DNA of 7,948 nucleotides from an uncultured Variovorax sp. (GTDB lineage Bacteria; Pseudomonadota; Gammaproteobacteria; Burkholderiales; Burkholderiaceae): contig CAMLCW010000244.1 of NCBI GenBank assembly GCA_946478645.1, positions 1 to 7,948 of the forward strand. The letters run 5' to 3'. The translations under genes and the position numbers were made by a program. Positions 1-5,785 of this stretch are shown here, in pieces. Within the stretch, counting starts at the first letter, position 1; each line of letters starts with the position of its first letter. Below the pieces are notes generated by a model. It made no database searches and was not told the origin of the DNA. It worked only from the letters and a program-made list of their open reading frames with translations.

Positions 1-191
1 TGTACATCACCTTCGTCTGCCTGCTGCCCGAGTTCCTGATCCTGAAGTACAACGTTCCGTTCTACTTCGGTGGTACCTCCCTGCTGATCATCGTGGTCGT
101 CACGATGGACTTCATGGCCCAGGTGCAGAACTACATGATGTCCCAGCAGTACGAGTCGCTGCTGAAGAAGGCCAATTTCAAGACTTCGTAA
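1..191 (+). CDS. secY: Protein translocase subunit SecY, C-terminal end (5' part outside window)
   Basis: Codons read from position 3 give the last 62 residues before a TAA stop. SecY is the channel-forming inner-membrane subunit of the SecYEG translocon, which exports unfolded proteins. The visible part holds the end of the last cytoplasmic loop region ([11 protein letters not shown]), the final transmembrane helix with the well-conserved stretch [18 protein letters not shown], and a short polar, lysine-containing cytoplasmic tail ending in KANFKTS. The full protein is normally about 435-440 residues, so roughly 85% lies to the left. It sits immediately upstream of rpmJ, the usual place for secY at the end of the spc operon. 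The fragment is short, but the match to the SecY C-terminus is unmistakable. Confidence 0.95.
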   Translation, partial: YITFVCLLPEFLILKYNVPFYFGGTSLLIIVVVTMDFMAQVQNYMMSQQYESLLKKANFKTS

Positions 192-230
192 GGCACAGGG
201 CACTGGGCCCGCCGGGTTGAACAGAGTTTT

Positions 231-235
231 AGGAG
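231..235 (+). promoter_or_regulatory. Ribosome binding site of rpmJ
   Basis: AGGAG lies 6 nt upstream of the rpmJ ATG at 242. It rules out the ATG at 237, which is only 1 nt away from it and opens a two-codon reading frame (ATG AAA TGA) that overlaps the true start. Confidence 0.8.
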
Positions 236-241
236 AATGAA

Positions 242-355
242 ATGAGAGTTTCGGCTTCGGTCAAAACCATTTGCCGTAATTGCAAGATCATCCGCCGCAA
301 GGGTGTGGTGCGCGTGATCTGTACCGACCCGCGCCACAAGCAGCGCCAGGGTTGA
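242..355 (+). CDS. rpmJ: 50S ribosomal protein L36 (bL36)
   Basis: This small gene encodes 37 residues, the usual length for L36, a small zinc-ribbon protein of the large ribosomal subunit that helps organise 23S rRNA. The zinc-binding set is complete: Cys11, Cys14, Cys27 and His32, in the context [11 protein letters not shown]...[13 protein letters not shown]. It is therefore the zinc-containing (C+) form rather than the cysteine-free paralogue made under zinc limitation. It lies 50 bp after secY and 24 bp before rpsM, and is surely co-transcribed with both. In many other betaproteobacteria infA is inserted just before it, but there is no room for infA here. Identification is essentially certain. 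Confidence 0.97.
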   Translation: MRVSASVKTICRNCKIIRRKGVVRVICTDPRHKQRQG

Positions 356-379
356 TTGAAAGAGTATTAGAGGACGCAC

Positions 380-745
380 ATGGCACGTATTGCTGGCATC
401 AACATTCCGCCGCACAAGCACGCTGAAATCGGCCTGACGGCCATCTTCGGCATCGGTCGCACCCGCGCCCGTCAGATCTGCGAAGCGAGCGGCATCGAAT
501 ATTCGAAGAAGATCAAGGACCTGACCGACGCCGATCTCGAGAAGATCCGCGACCAGATCGCCTTGTTCACCATCGAAGGCGATCTGCGTCGCGAGACGAC
601 GATGAACATCAAGCGCTTGATGGACATCGGCTGCTATCGCGGCTTCCGTCACCGTCGCGGCCTGCCGATGCGCGGCCAGCGCACGCGCACCAATGCCCGC
701 ACCCGCAAGGGTCCGCGCAAGGCTGCGCAGTCCCTGAAGAAATAA
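380..745 (+). CDS. rpsM: 30S ribosomal protein S13 (uS13)
   Basis: This encodes 121 residues, a typical length for S13, which sits in the head of the small subunit, contacts S19 and the large subunit (bridges B1a/B1b), and touches the P-site tRNA with its tail. The N-terminus [20 protein letters not shown], the helix-two-turn-helix region (about residues 15-60) and the very basic extended C-terminus with [19 protein letters not shown] are all diagnostic. The ATG at 380 follows GAGG at 370-373. In E. coli rpsM is the first gene of the alpha operon, and its leader is the site where S4 represses translation. Here only 24 bp separate it from rpmJ, and I see no obvious E. coli-type pseudoknot leader. 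Confidence 0.98.
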   Translation: MARIAGINIPPHKHAEIGLTAIFGIGRTRARQICEASGIEYSKKIKDLTDADLEKIRDQIALFTIEGDLRRETTMNIKRLMDIGCYRGFRHRRGLPMRGQRTRTNARTRKGPRKAAQSLKK

Positions 746-757
746 GGATAGACCAGC

Positions 758-1162
758 ATGGCTAAAGCACCTGCAAACAACGCCGCACAGCGCGTTCGCA
801 AGAAGGTTCGCAAGAACGTCGCGGACGGTATCGCCCACGTGCATGCCTCGTTCAACAACACCATCATCACGATCACCGATCGCCAGGGCAACGCCCTGTC
901 GTGGGCATCGTCGGGTGGCCAGGGCTTCAAGGGCTCGCGCAAGTCGACCCCGTTCGCTGCGCAGGTGGCTTCCGAAGTGGCCGGCCGTGCTGCGGTCGAA
1001 CAAGGCATCAAGAACCTCGACGTCGAGATCAAGGGCCCCGGCCCCGGTCGCGAATCGTCGGTGCGCGCACTGGCTGCGCTCGGCATCCGGATCAATTCCA
1101 TTGCCGACGTGACGCCCGTTCCGCACAACGGCTGCCGTCCCCAGAAGCGTCGCCGCATCTGA
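758..1162 (+). CDS. rpsK: 30S ribosomal protein S11 (uS11)
   Basis: This encodes 134 residues, matching S11, a platform protein of the 30S subunit that contacts 16S rRNA near the E site and partners S6, S18 and S7. The conserved core [20 protein letters not shown], then [19 protein letters not shown], and the C-terminal [13 protein letters not shown]...[17 protein letters not shown] are hallmarks. AAGGA at 744-748 overlaps the rpsM stop codon and serves as the ribosome binding site for the ATG at 758, so the two genes are 12 bp apart and probably coupled. A strong terminator-like hairpin follows the stop codon, which is unusual inside this operon. Confidence 0.98.
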   Translation: MAKAPANNAAQRVRKKVRKNVADGIAHVHASFNNTIITITDRQGNALSWASSGGQGFKGSRKSTPFAAQVASEVAGRAAVEQGIKNLDVEIKGPGPGRESSVRALAALGIRINSIADVTPVPHNGCRPQKRRRI

Positions 1163-1177
1163 TCGTCAGTCCGCAAG

Positions 1178-1216
1178 GCGCAGCCGGCTTTTGAGCGGCT
1201 GCGCATTTGTTTTTTT
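1178..1216 (+). terminator. Intrinsic terminator-like hairpin between rpsK and rpsD
   Basis: A perfect 9-bp GC-rich stem (GCGCAGCCG at 1178-1186 with CGGCTGCGC at 1196-1204) closes a 9-nt loop. It is followed after one A by TTTGTTTTTTT (1206-1216). This has every feature of a Rho-independent terminator, yet it stands between two genes normally co-transcribed in the alpha operon. It begins 16 nt after the rpsK stop. It may be a partial terminator or attenuator that lowers rpsD-rpoA-rplQ mRNA, or a 3'-end stabiliser formed after processing. Confidence 0.8.
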
Positions 1217-1254
1217 ACTAAGCCCACCGCCATCCGCGTCCTCGCCGATGGCTC

Positions 1255-1270
1255 CCGCAGGCAACTGCGG
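1255..1270 (+). promoter_or_regulatory. Short GNRA-loop hairpin upstream of rpsD
   Basis: CCGCAG (1255-1260) pairs perfectly with CTGCGG (1265-1270) around a GCAA tetraloop, a stable GNRA loop. It lies 12 nt upstream of the rpsD ribosome binding site (AAGGA at 1283-1287). It could be an RNA element in the rpsD leader. A role in S4 autoregulation is speculation. Confidence 0.4.
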
Positions 1271-1293
1271 CAGATGACACCAAAGGAAAACTC

Positions 1294-1917
1294 GTGGCAC
1301 GCTACCTCGGCCCCAAGGCCAAACTCTCCCGCCGTGAAGGCACCGACCTGTTCCTGAAGAGCGCCCGCCGCTCGATCCAGGACAAGGCCAAGTTCGACTC
1401 CAAGCCGGGCCAGCACGGCCGCACTTCGGGCCAGCGTACCTCCGACTACGGCCTGCAGCTGCGCGAAAAGCAGAAGGTCAAGCGCATGTACGGCGTGCTC
1501 GAGAAGCAGTTCCGCCGCTACTTCGAGGAAGCCGACCGCCGCCGCGGCAACACCGGCGCGAACCTGTTGTTCATCCTCGAATCGCGCCTGGACAACGTGG
1601 TCTACCGCATGGGCTTCGGCTCGACGCGCGCCGAAGCACGCCAGCTCGTGTCGCACAAGGCCATCACGGTGAACGGCCAGTCGGTCAACATCCCGTCGTA
1701 CCTGGTGAAGACCGGCGACGTGATCGCCGTCCGCGACAAGTCGAAGAAGCAGACCCGCATCGCCGAAGCGCTCCAGCTGGCCCAGCAGGTCGGCATGCCG
1801 GCCTGGGTCGAAGTGAACGCCGACAAGGCCGAAGGTACCTTCAAGAAGGTGCCGGACCGTGACGAGTTCGCAGCAGACATCAACGAATCGCTGATCGTCG
1901 AACTGTATTCGCGCTAA
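1294..1917 (+). CDS. rpsD: 30S ribosomal protein S4 (uS4)
   Basis: This encodes 207 residues, the normal length for S4, a primary 16S rRNA-binding protein that nucleates assembly of the 30S body. In E. coli it also represses translation of its own operon and assists rRNA antitermination. The N-terminus [20 protein letters not shown] leads into the N-terminal domain with [12 protein letters not shown]. The S4 RNA-binding fold spans about residues 97-160 ([44 protein letters not shown]), and the C-terminus ends [11 protein letters not shown]. The N-terminal domain has no cysteines, so this is the zinc-free form. The start is GTG at 1294, 6 nt after AAGGA (1283-1287), and no ATG fits the conserved N-terminus. 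A 131-bp gap holding a terminator-like hairpin separates it from rpsK. Confidence 0.98.
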   Translation: MARYLGPKAKLSRREGTDLFLKSARRSIQDKAKFDSKPGQHGRTSGQRTSDYGLQLREKQKVKRMYGVLEKQFRRYFEEADRRRGNTGANLLFILESRLDNVVYRMGFGSTRAEARQLVSHKAITVNGQSVNIPSYLVKTGDVIAVRDKSKKQTRIAEALQLAQQVGMPAWVEVNADKAEGTFKKVPDRDEFAADINESLIVELYSR

Positions 1918-1928
1918 GCGAACGACAA

Positions 1929-1961
1929 CGGGCCGCTTCGCGGCCCGCACTTGTATTTTTT
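1929..1961 (+). terminator. Terminator-like hairpin after rpsD
   Basis: CGGGCCGC (1929-1936) pairs perfectly with GCGGCCCG (1940-1947) around a minimal TTC loop. It is followed by CACTTGTA and then six T residues (1956-1961). The stem is very stable, but the T-tract starts 8 nt after it. Termination may therefore be weaker than at the site after rpsK, or the hairpin may act in mRNA processing or stability. It begins 11 nt after the rpsD stop. Confidence 0.55.
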
Positions 1962-1964
1962 GTT

Positions 1965-1991
1965 CCCATCGGGAGGCCCCCTCCCGACGGG
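1965..1991 (+). promoter_or_regulatory. Second hairpin in the rpoA leader
   Basis: CCCATCGGGAG (1965-1975) pairs with CTCCCGACGGG (1981-1991) with a single A/C mismatch, around a 5-nt loop. No T-run follows, so it is not a classical terminator. It lies 54 nt upstream of the rpoA ATG and directly after the rpsD hairpin. It could protect the 5' end of a processed rpoA mRNA or modulate it. This role is inference. Confidence 0.45.
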
Positions 1992-2045
1992 TGCTTCACC
2001 AGCCTTACCGGTGTAACGAGCCGGGGGTATTGAGAGGAAGTCTGC

Positions 2046-3035
2046 ATGCAAACCACCCTGCTGAAACCCAAGACCATTCAGGTCGAGCAACTTGCCGCCA
2101 ACAAGGCCAAGGTGACGCTCGAACCTTTCGAGCGCGGCTACGGCCACACGCTCGGCAACGCGCTGCGCCGCGTTCTGCTGTCGTCGATGGTCGGTTATTC
2201 GGCCACTGAAGTCACGATCGCAGGCGTTCTGCATGAGTACTCGTCGATCGACGGCGTGCAGGAAGATGTCGTCAACATCCTGCTGAACCTCAAGGGCGTG
2301 GTGTTCAAGCTCCACAACCGCGACGAAGTCACGCTGAGCCTGCGCAAGGACGGCGAAGGCCCGGTGCTGGCCTCGGACATCCAGACCCCGCACGACGTCG
2401 AGATCATCAATCCCGATCACGTGATTGCGCACCTGTCGCAAGGCGGCAAGCTCGACATGCAGATCAAGGTCGAGAAGGGCCGTGGCTACGTGCCCGGCAC
2501 GATGCGCCGCTACGCCGACGAGCCGACCAAGTCGATCGGCCGCATCGTGCTCGACGCGTCGTTCTCGCCCGTCAAGCGCGTGAGCTACACGGTCGAAAGC
2601 GCCCGTGTCGAACAGCGTACCGACCTGGACAAGCTGCTGGTCGAGATCGAGACCAACGGCGCGATCACGGCCGAAGACGCGGTGCGCGCCTCGGCTAAAA
2701 TCCTGGTCGAGCAACTCGCCGTGTTCGCACAGCTCGAAGGTGGCGAACTGGCCGCATTCGATGCGCCGGCACCGCGCAGCGCACAGCAGTTCGATCCGAT
2801 CCTGCTGCGCCCTGTCGACGAGCTCGAGCTCACCGTGCGTTCGGCCAACTGCCTCAAGGCCGAGAACATCTACTACATCGGCGACCTGATCCAGCGTACC
2901 GAGAACGAGCTGCTCAAGACCCCGAACCTGGGCCGCAAGTCGCTCAACGAGATCAAGGAAGTGCTCGCCTCGCGCGGCCTGACCTTGGGCATGAAGCTCG
3001 AAAGCTGGCCGCCGGCCGGCCTCGACAAGCGTTGA
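2046..3035 (+). CDS. rpoA: DNA-directed RNA polymerase subunit alpha
   Basis: This encodes 329 residues, the same length as in E. coli. Alpha dimerises to nucleate core RNA polymerase assembly (alpha-2, beta, beta', omega), and its C-terminal domain binds UP elements and activators. The N-terminal domain (about 1-235) contains the assembly motif [20 protein letters not shown] (29-48). After a linker (about 236-250) comes the C-terminal domain with [20 protein letters not shown]. Here Arg265, the key DNA-contact residue in E. coli numbering, and Asn268 are both present. E. coli Asp259, a sigma/activator contact, is Glu in this protein. The C-terminus [20 protein letters not shown] is standard. 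The ATG at 2046 follows GAGGAAG at 2034-2040. It is preceded by a 128-bp leader with two hairpins. Confidence 0.99.
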   Translation: MQTTLLKPKTIQVEQLAANKAKVTLEPFERGYGHTLGNALRRVLLSSMVGYSATEVTIAGVLHEYSSIDGVQEDVVNILLNLKGVVFKLHNRDEVTLSLRKDGEGPVLASDIQTPHDVEIINPDHVIAHLSQGGKLDMQIKVEKGRGYVPGTMRRYADEPTKSIGRIVLDASFSPVKRVSYTVESARVEQRTDLDKLLVEIETNGAITAEDAVRASAKILVEQLAVFAQLEGGELAAFDAPAPRSAQQFDPILLRPVDELELTVRSANCLKAENIYYIGDLIQRTENELLKTPNLGRKSLNEIKEVLASRGLTLGMKLESWPPAGLDKR

Positions 3036-3047
3036 TTTTTAGTTAGA

Positions 3048-3065
3048 GGCTCCCGAAAGGGAGCC
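3048..3065 (+). promoter_or_regulatory. GAAA-tetraloop hairpin after rpoA
   Basis: GGCTCCC (3048-3054) and GGGAGCC (3059-3065) pair perfectly around a GAAA tetraloop, 12 nt after the rpoA stop. No T-run follows directly, so this is more likely an mRNA stabiliser or processing signal than a terminator. Confidence 0.5.
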
Positions 3066-3072
3066 AGTGCAC

Positions 3073-3103
3073 CGGGCAGTACCTGACACGGCTGCCTGTT
3101 TTT
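3073..3103 (+). terminator. Weak terminator-like hairpin before rplQ
   Basis: CGGGCAGT (3073-3080) can pair with GCTGCCTG (3091-3098) using two G-U pairs around a 10-nt loop, followed at once by five T residues (3099-3103). The stem is modest, so termination would be partial at best. It ends 25 nt before the rplQ start. Confidence 0.35.
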
Positions 3104-3128
3104 ATAAAGTTAGTTAGGAAAAAGCACC

Positions 3129-3527
3129 ATGCGTCACGGACACGGACTCCGCAAACTCAACCGCACCAGCTCGCACCGCCTCGCGATGCTGCAGAACATG
3201 ATGAATTCGCTCATCGAGCACGAAGTCATCAAGACCACGGTCCCCAAGGCCAAGGAACTGCGCCGCGTCATCGAGCCGATGATCACGCTCGCCAAGAAGC
3301 CCACGCTTGCCAACAAGCGCCTGGCCTTCGACCGCCTGCGCAACCGCGACAGCGTGGTCAAGCTCTTCGGAGAACTCGGCCCGCGCTTCGCCGCGCGTCC
3401 GGGCGGCTACACCCGCATCCTGAAGATGGGCTTCCGCGTGGGCGACAATGCCCCCATGGCGCTCGTCGAACTGGTCGACCGTCCTGAAATCAAAGAAGAA
3501 GCAGCCGAGCAGAGCGCTGCCGAATAA
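3129..3527 (+). CDS. rplQ: 50S ribosomal protein L17 (bL17)
   Basis: This encodes 132 residues, the expected length for L17, a large-subunit protein near the exit-tunnel side of the 50S particle. The start [20 protein letters not shown] is nearly invariant in the family. It continues through [20 protein letters not shown] and [20 protein letters not shown], and ends [21 protein letters not shown] short acidic, alanine-rich tail ([10 protein letters not shown]) follows. The ATG at 3129 follows AGGA at 3116-3119. It is the last protein gene of the ribosomal cluster, as in most bacteria, and sits 18 bp upstream of a tRNA. Confidence 0.98.
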   Translation: MRHGHGLRKLNRTSSHRLAMLQNMMNSLIEHEVIKTTVPKAKELRRVIEPMITLAKKPTLANKRLAFDRLRNRDSVVKLFGELGPRFAARPGGYTRILKMGFRVGDNAPMALVELVDRPEIKEEAAEQSAAE

Positions 3528-3529
3528 GG

Positions 3530-3535
3530 TATAAT
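3530..3535 (+). promoter_or_regulatory. Possible -10 element of a promoter for tRNA-fMet
   Basis: A perfect TATAAT lies 2 bp after the rplQ stop and 10 bp before the mature tRNA 5' end, which would put a transcription start at about 3542. No good -35 hexamer is visible 16-18 bp upstream (GAGCAG or similar), and there is no TGn extension. It may therefore be weak or fortuitous. Read-through from rplQ is the alternative source of the tRNA. Confidence 0.45.
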
Positions 3536-3545
3536 TTATTCTTGC

Positions 3546-3622
<77 letters not shown>

Positions 3623-3627
3623 ATTCG

Positions 3628-3658
3628 AAGGCCCTTTGAGAAATCAAAGGGCCTTTTT
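3628..3658 (+). terminator. Strong intrinsic terminator ending the ribosomal cluster and tRNA
   Basis: A perfect 12-bp stem (AAGGCCCTTTGA at 3628-3639 with TCAAAGGGCCTT at 3644-3655) closes a GAAA tetraloop and runs into five T residues (3654-3658). It begins 5 nt after the tRNA CCA end and clearly terminates plus-strand transcription. The opposite strand has only a very short T-run, so it works mainly in one direction. Confidence 0.92.
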
Positions 3659-3697
3659 CTTTGCGGCGGAATTGACGCCCAAATCGACCCGCAAATG

Positions 3698-3731
3698 AAA
3701 AAGCCCTCGCGATGAGGGCTTCGTTGTTTTT
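3698..3731 (-). terminator. Intrinsic terminator of the minus-strand catabolic operon (possibly bidirectional)
   Basis: AAGCCCTC (3701-3708) pairs with GAGGGCTT (3714-3721) around a 5-nt loop. Read on the minus strand, the stem starts 27 nt after the ridA stop and ends in a T-run (complement of the A-run 3698-3702). On the plus strand five T residues at 3727-3731 follow a few bases later, so it could also back up the tRNA terminator. The interval between this site and the tRNA terminator (3659-3697) holds only a spaced 7-bp inverted repeat (3660-3666 / 3689-3695) and no gene. Confidence 0.75.
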
Positions 3732-3748
3732 AAGACGGCGTGTCGGGC

Positions 3749-4147
3749 TCAGTCGGGAACGACGGCCGTGACCTCGATCTCGATCTTGGCGCGCGGCTCC
3801 ACCAGCGCGGCCACCTGCACGCAGGTCATCGCGGGGAAGTTGCGGCCCATCGCATCGCGGTAGACCGGGCCCAGCTCCGAAAGGCGCCGGGTGTACTCGT
3901 CGCGGTCGGTCACGTACCAGGTCATGCGCACCATGTGCTCGGGACCGGCGCCGCCGGCGCGAAGCACCTCGGCGATGTTGCGCAGTGCCTGGCCGCACTG
4001 GTCGATGAAGTCGTCCGATTCGAACTGCTGCTGTGCGTTCCAGCCGATCTGCCCGCCGACGTAGAGCGTGGTGCCGCGCGCGGCGACGCCGTTCGCATAG
4101 CCCTTGGGAGGGAGCCAGCCCTCAGGCTGAAGAAGTTTGTGGATCAT
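3749..4147 (-). CDS. RidA (YjgF/YER057c/UK114) family protein lacking the catalytic arginine
   Basis: This encodes 132 residues, the usual length for the family, which forms trimers with active sites at the subunit interfaces. Classical RidA hydrolyses reactive enamine/imine intermediates to keto acids and ammonia. Family features are Tyr17 (KGYANG), GGQIGWN (31-37), the central VRMTWYVTD segment (73-81), FPAMTCVQV (104-112) and the C-terminal KIEIE strand (121-125). The residue aligned with the essential Arg105 of E. coli RidA is Met107 (FPAMT instead of FPARS), while the Glu120 equivalent (Glu123) is kept. It therefore belongs to a Rid subgroup not expected to be an ordinary imine deaminase. 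The ATG lies inside the ligase stop codon (ATGA overlap), so it is the last, translationally coupled gene of the operon. No Shine-Dalgarno is visible. By context it may act on a ring-derived CoA intermediate. The exact reaction is unknown. Confidence 0.93.
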   Translation of the reverse strand: MIHKLLQPEGWLPPKGYANGVAARGTTLYVGGQIGWNAQQQFESDDFIDQCGQALRNIAEVLRAGGAGPEHMVRMTWYVTDRDEYTRRLSELGPVYRDAMGRNFPAMTCVQVAALVEPRAKIEIEVTAVVPD

Positions 4148-5772
4148 GGTGTTGGGTTGTTCAGTTGTTGTCTCAGTTTGAATCGCTGGAGCTTGCCGGT
4201 TTCGGTGCGCGGCAGCGCCGGCACGAATTCGATCTCGCGCGGGTATTTGAAGGGCGCGATGGTTGCCTTCACATGGTCCTGCAGCGCCTTGACGAGCGCC
4301 GCATCGCCCGCATGGCCCGGCTTGAGCACGCAGAAGGCCTTGACGATCATGCCGCGCTCGGCATCGGGCTTGCCGATCACGCCGCACTCGGCCACGGCCG
4401 GGTGCTTGAGCAGCGCGTCCTCGACCTCGGGTCCGCCGACGTTGTATCCCGCCGTGATGATCATGTCGTCGGCGCGAGCCTGGTAGAAGAAGTAGCCGTC
4501 GTCGTCCTGCACGAAAGAGTCGCCGGGGTAGTTCCAGCCGTTCTTCACGTAGTCGCCCTGGCGCGGGTCGCCGAGGTAGCGGCAGCCCACCGGCCCCTGC
4601 AGCGCGAGCTTGCCGATGGTGCCGCGCGGCACTTCGTTGCCGTCGTCGTCCACCACCTTCGCGGTGAAGCCGGGCACCACCTTGCCGACCGCGCCGCGGC
4701 GCACGTCGCTGCCGGCGGCGGAGATGTAGATGTGGAAGACCTCGGTGCCGCCGATGCCGTCGAGCATCTCGATGCCGGTGGCTTCCTTCCAGAGCTGGCG
4801 CGTCGCGTCGGGCAGCGCCTCGCCCGCGCTCACGCAGATGCGCAGGCTCGGCGCGCCGTGCTGGCGCACGAACGGCGCCATCTGGCGGTAGAAGGTGGGC
4901 GCGGTGTAGCAGATGGTGGCGCCGACCTCGTTGATCAGCTTCACGAGGCCTTCAGGCGTGAACGGCGCATCGGCGAAGTAGACCGACGCGCCGGCCCACA
5001 TCGGGAACACCAGCAAGCCGCCCAGCCCGAAGGTGAAGGCCAGCGGCGGCGAGCCGATCACGATGTCGTCGCTGCGCGCCTGCAGCACGTGGCGCGGCCA
5101 GGTGTTGCACATCGCGATCACGTCGCGATGCGTGGTCACGGGCGCCTTCGGCTTGCCCGTGGTGCCGGATGTGAACGCGAGCAGCGCGATGTCGTCGGCT
5201 GCCGTGGGACAGGCCGCGAACAGGCCCGACTTGGCGGCTGCGCGCGCCGAGAGCGAATCGGATGCCTCGGGCTGGTTGAATGCGATCACCGACGCCAGCA
5301 CCGGATGCTCGCGCTGCGCGAGCACCAGTTCGTCGAGCAGGCGCGCATCGCACAGCGCCGCCACGGGGCGCGCCTTTTCGATGATGTCGCCGAGCTCCTT
5401 GGCGCGCAGCAGCGGCATGGTCGCGACCGCGATCAGGCCGGCCTTGACCACCGCGAGCCATGCGAGCGCCATCGCCACCGAATTCCCGCCGCGCAGCAGC
5501 ACGCGGTTGCCGGGCACCAGGCCGAGGTCCTCGGTCAGCACCTGCGCGATGCGATTGACCTCGAGGGCCGCTTGCGAATACGTGAGCGTGCCCGCAGGCG
5601 AGCGCAGCATCGGGCGGTCGCCGAAGCCCTTCGCGGGCGCCTTGTCGAGCAGTTCCTCGACCAGGTTCAACTGGTCGGGCAACTGCAGCTCGGGCAGGTC
5701 GTAGCGAAAGACCGGCAACTGCGCGGCGGGCGGCAGGCGGTCGTGGACGAAGCGATCGACTTGGGCAGACAC
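4144..5772 (-). CDS. Aromatic acid-CoA ligase (benzoate/2-aminobenzoate-CoA ligase type)
   Basis: This AMP-forming acyl-CoA synthetase (ANL superfamily) converts a carboxylic acid, ATP and CoA to the acyl-CoA, AMP and pyrophosphate. Counting from the GTG at 5781 (545 residues), the motifs are the phosphate-binding loop TSGTTGKPK (204-212), the A5 region DGIGGTEVFHIYIS (341-354), the A7 region NYPGD (417-421), the hinge segment YQARADDMIITAGYN (433-447), and PRTETGKLQRFKLR (524-537) with the catalytic lysine Lys530. The length and the GIGGTEVFHI motif match the benzoate-CoA ligase family. With its neighbours this suggests 2-aminobenzoate or a related aromatic acid as substrate, but the sequence alone does not fix it. 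I chose the GTG at 5772 (542 residues) because GGGGGTGA lies just upstream of it. The GTG at 5781, which overlaps the dehydrogenase stop, is the alternative. Confidence 0.93.
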   Translation of the reverse strand: MSAQVDRFVHDRLPPAAQLPVFRYDLPELQLPDQLNLVEELLDKAPAKGFGDRPMLRSPAGTLTYSQAALEVNRIAQVLTEDLGLVPGNRVLLRGGNSVAMALAWLAVVKAGLIAVATMPLLRAKELGDIIEKARPVAALCDARLLDELVLAQREHPVLASVIAFNQPEASDSLSARAAAKSGLFAACPTAADDIALLAFTSGTTGKPKAPVTTHRDVIAMCNTWPRHVLQARSDDIVIGSPPLAFTFGLGGLLVFPMWAGASVYFADAPFTPEGLVKLINEVGATICYTAPTFYRQMAPFVRQHGAPSLRICVSAGEALPDATRQLWKEATGIEMLDGIGGTEVFHIYISAAGSDVRRGAVGKVVPGFTAKVVDDDGNEVPRGTIGKLALQGPVGCRYLGDPRQGDYVKNGWNYPGDSFVQDDDGYFFYQARADDMIITAGYNVGGPEVEDALLKHPAVAECGVIGKPDAERGMIVKAFCVLKPGHAGDAALVKALQDHVKATIAPFKYPREIEFVPALPRTETGKLQRFKLRQQLNNPTP

Positions 5773-5777
5773 GGTGT

Positions 5778-5785
5778 TCACCCCC
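5778..5785 (-). promoter_or_regulatory. Shine-Dalgarno that decides the ligase start
   Basis: On the minus strand GGGGGTGA differs by one base from the ideal GGAGGTGA. It overlaps the acyl-CoA dehydrogenase stop codon and lies 5 nt before the GTG at 5772. The upstream GTG at 5781 falls inside this element and so cannot use it. Confidence 0.5.

Noticed and set aside
237..245. Mini open frame ATG AAA TGA overlapping the rpmJ start
   Set aside because: It is only 1 nt from AGGAG, too close for initiation, and two codons long. Nothing suggests a leader peptide.
649..1950. Long minus-strand open frames opposite rpsK, rpsD and neighbouring genes
   Set aside because: They lie antisense to essential ribosomal-protein genes whose products are unmistakable. 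They exist because strong GC bias removes stop codons.
3660..3695. Spaced inverted repeat TTTGCGG / CCGCAAA between the two terminators
   Set aside because: The arms are 7 bp with a 22-nt spacer and no T-run or promoter nearby. This is plausible by chance in a short gap.
3923..4147. RidA-like gene beginning further upstream (in-frame extension to 4387)
   Set aside because: The extension would overlap the ligase by more than 240 bp and is Arg-rich without family similarity. The conserved RidA N-terminus begins at MIHKLLQPEG (4147).
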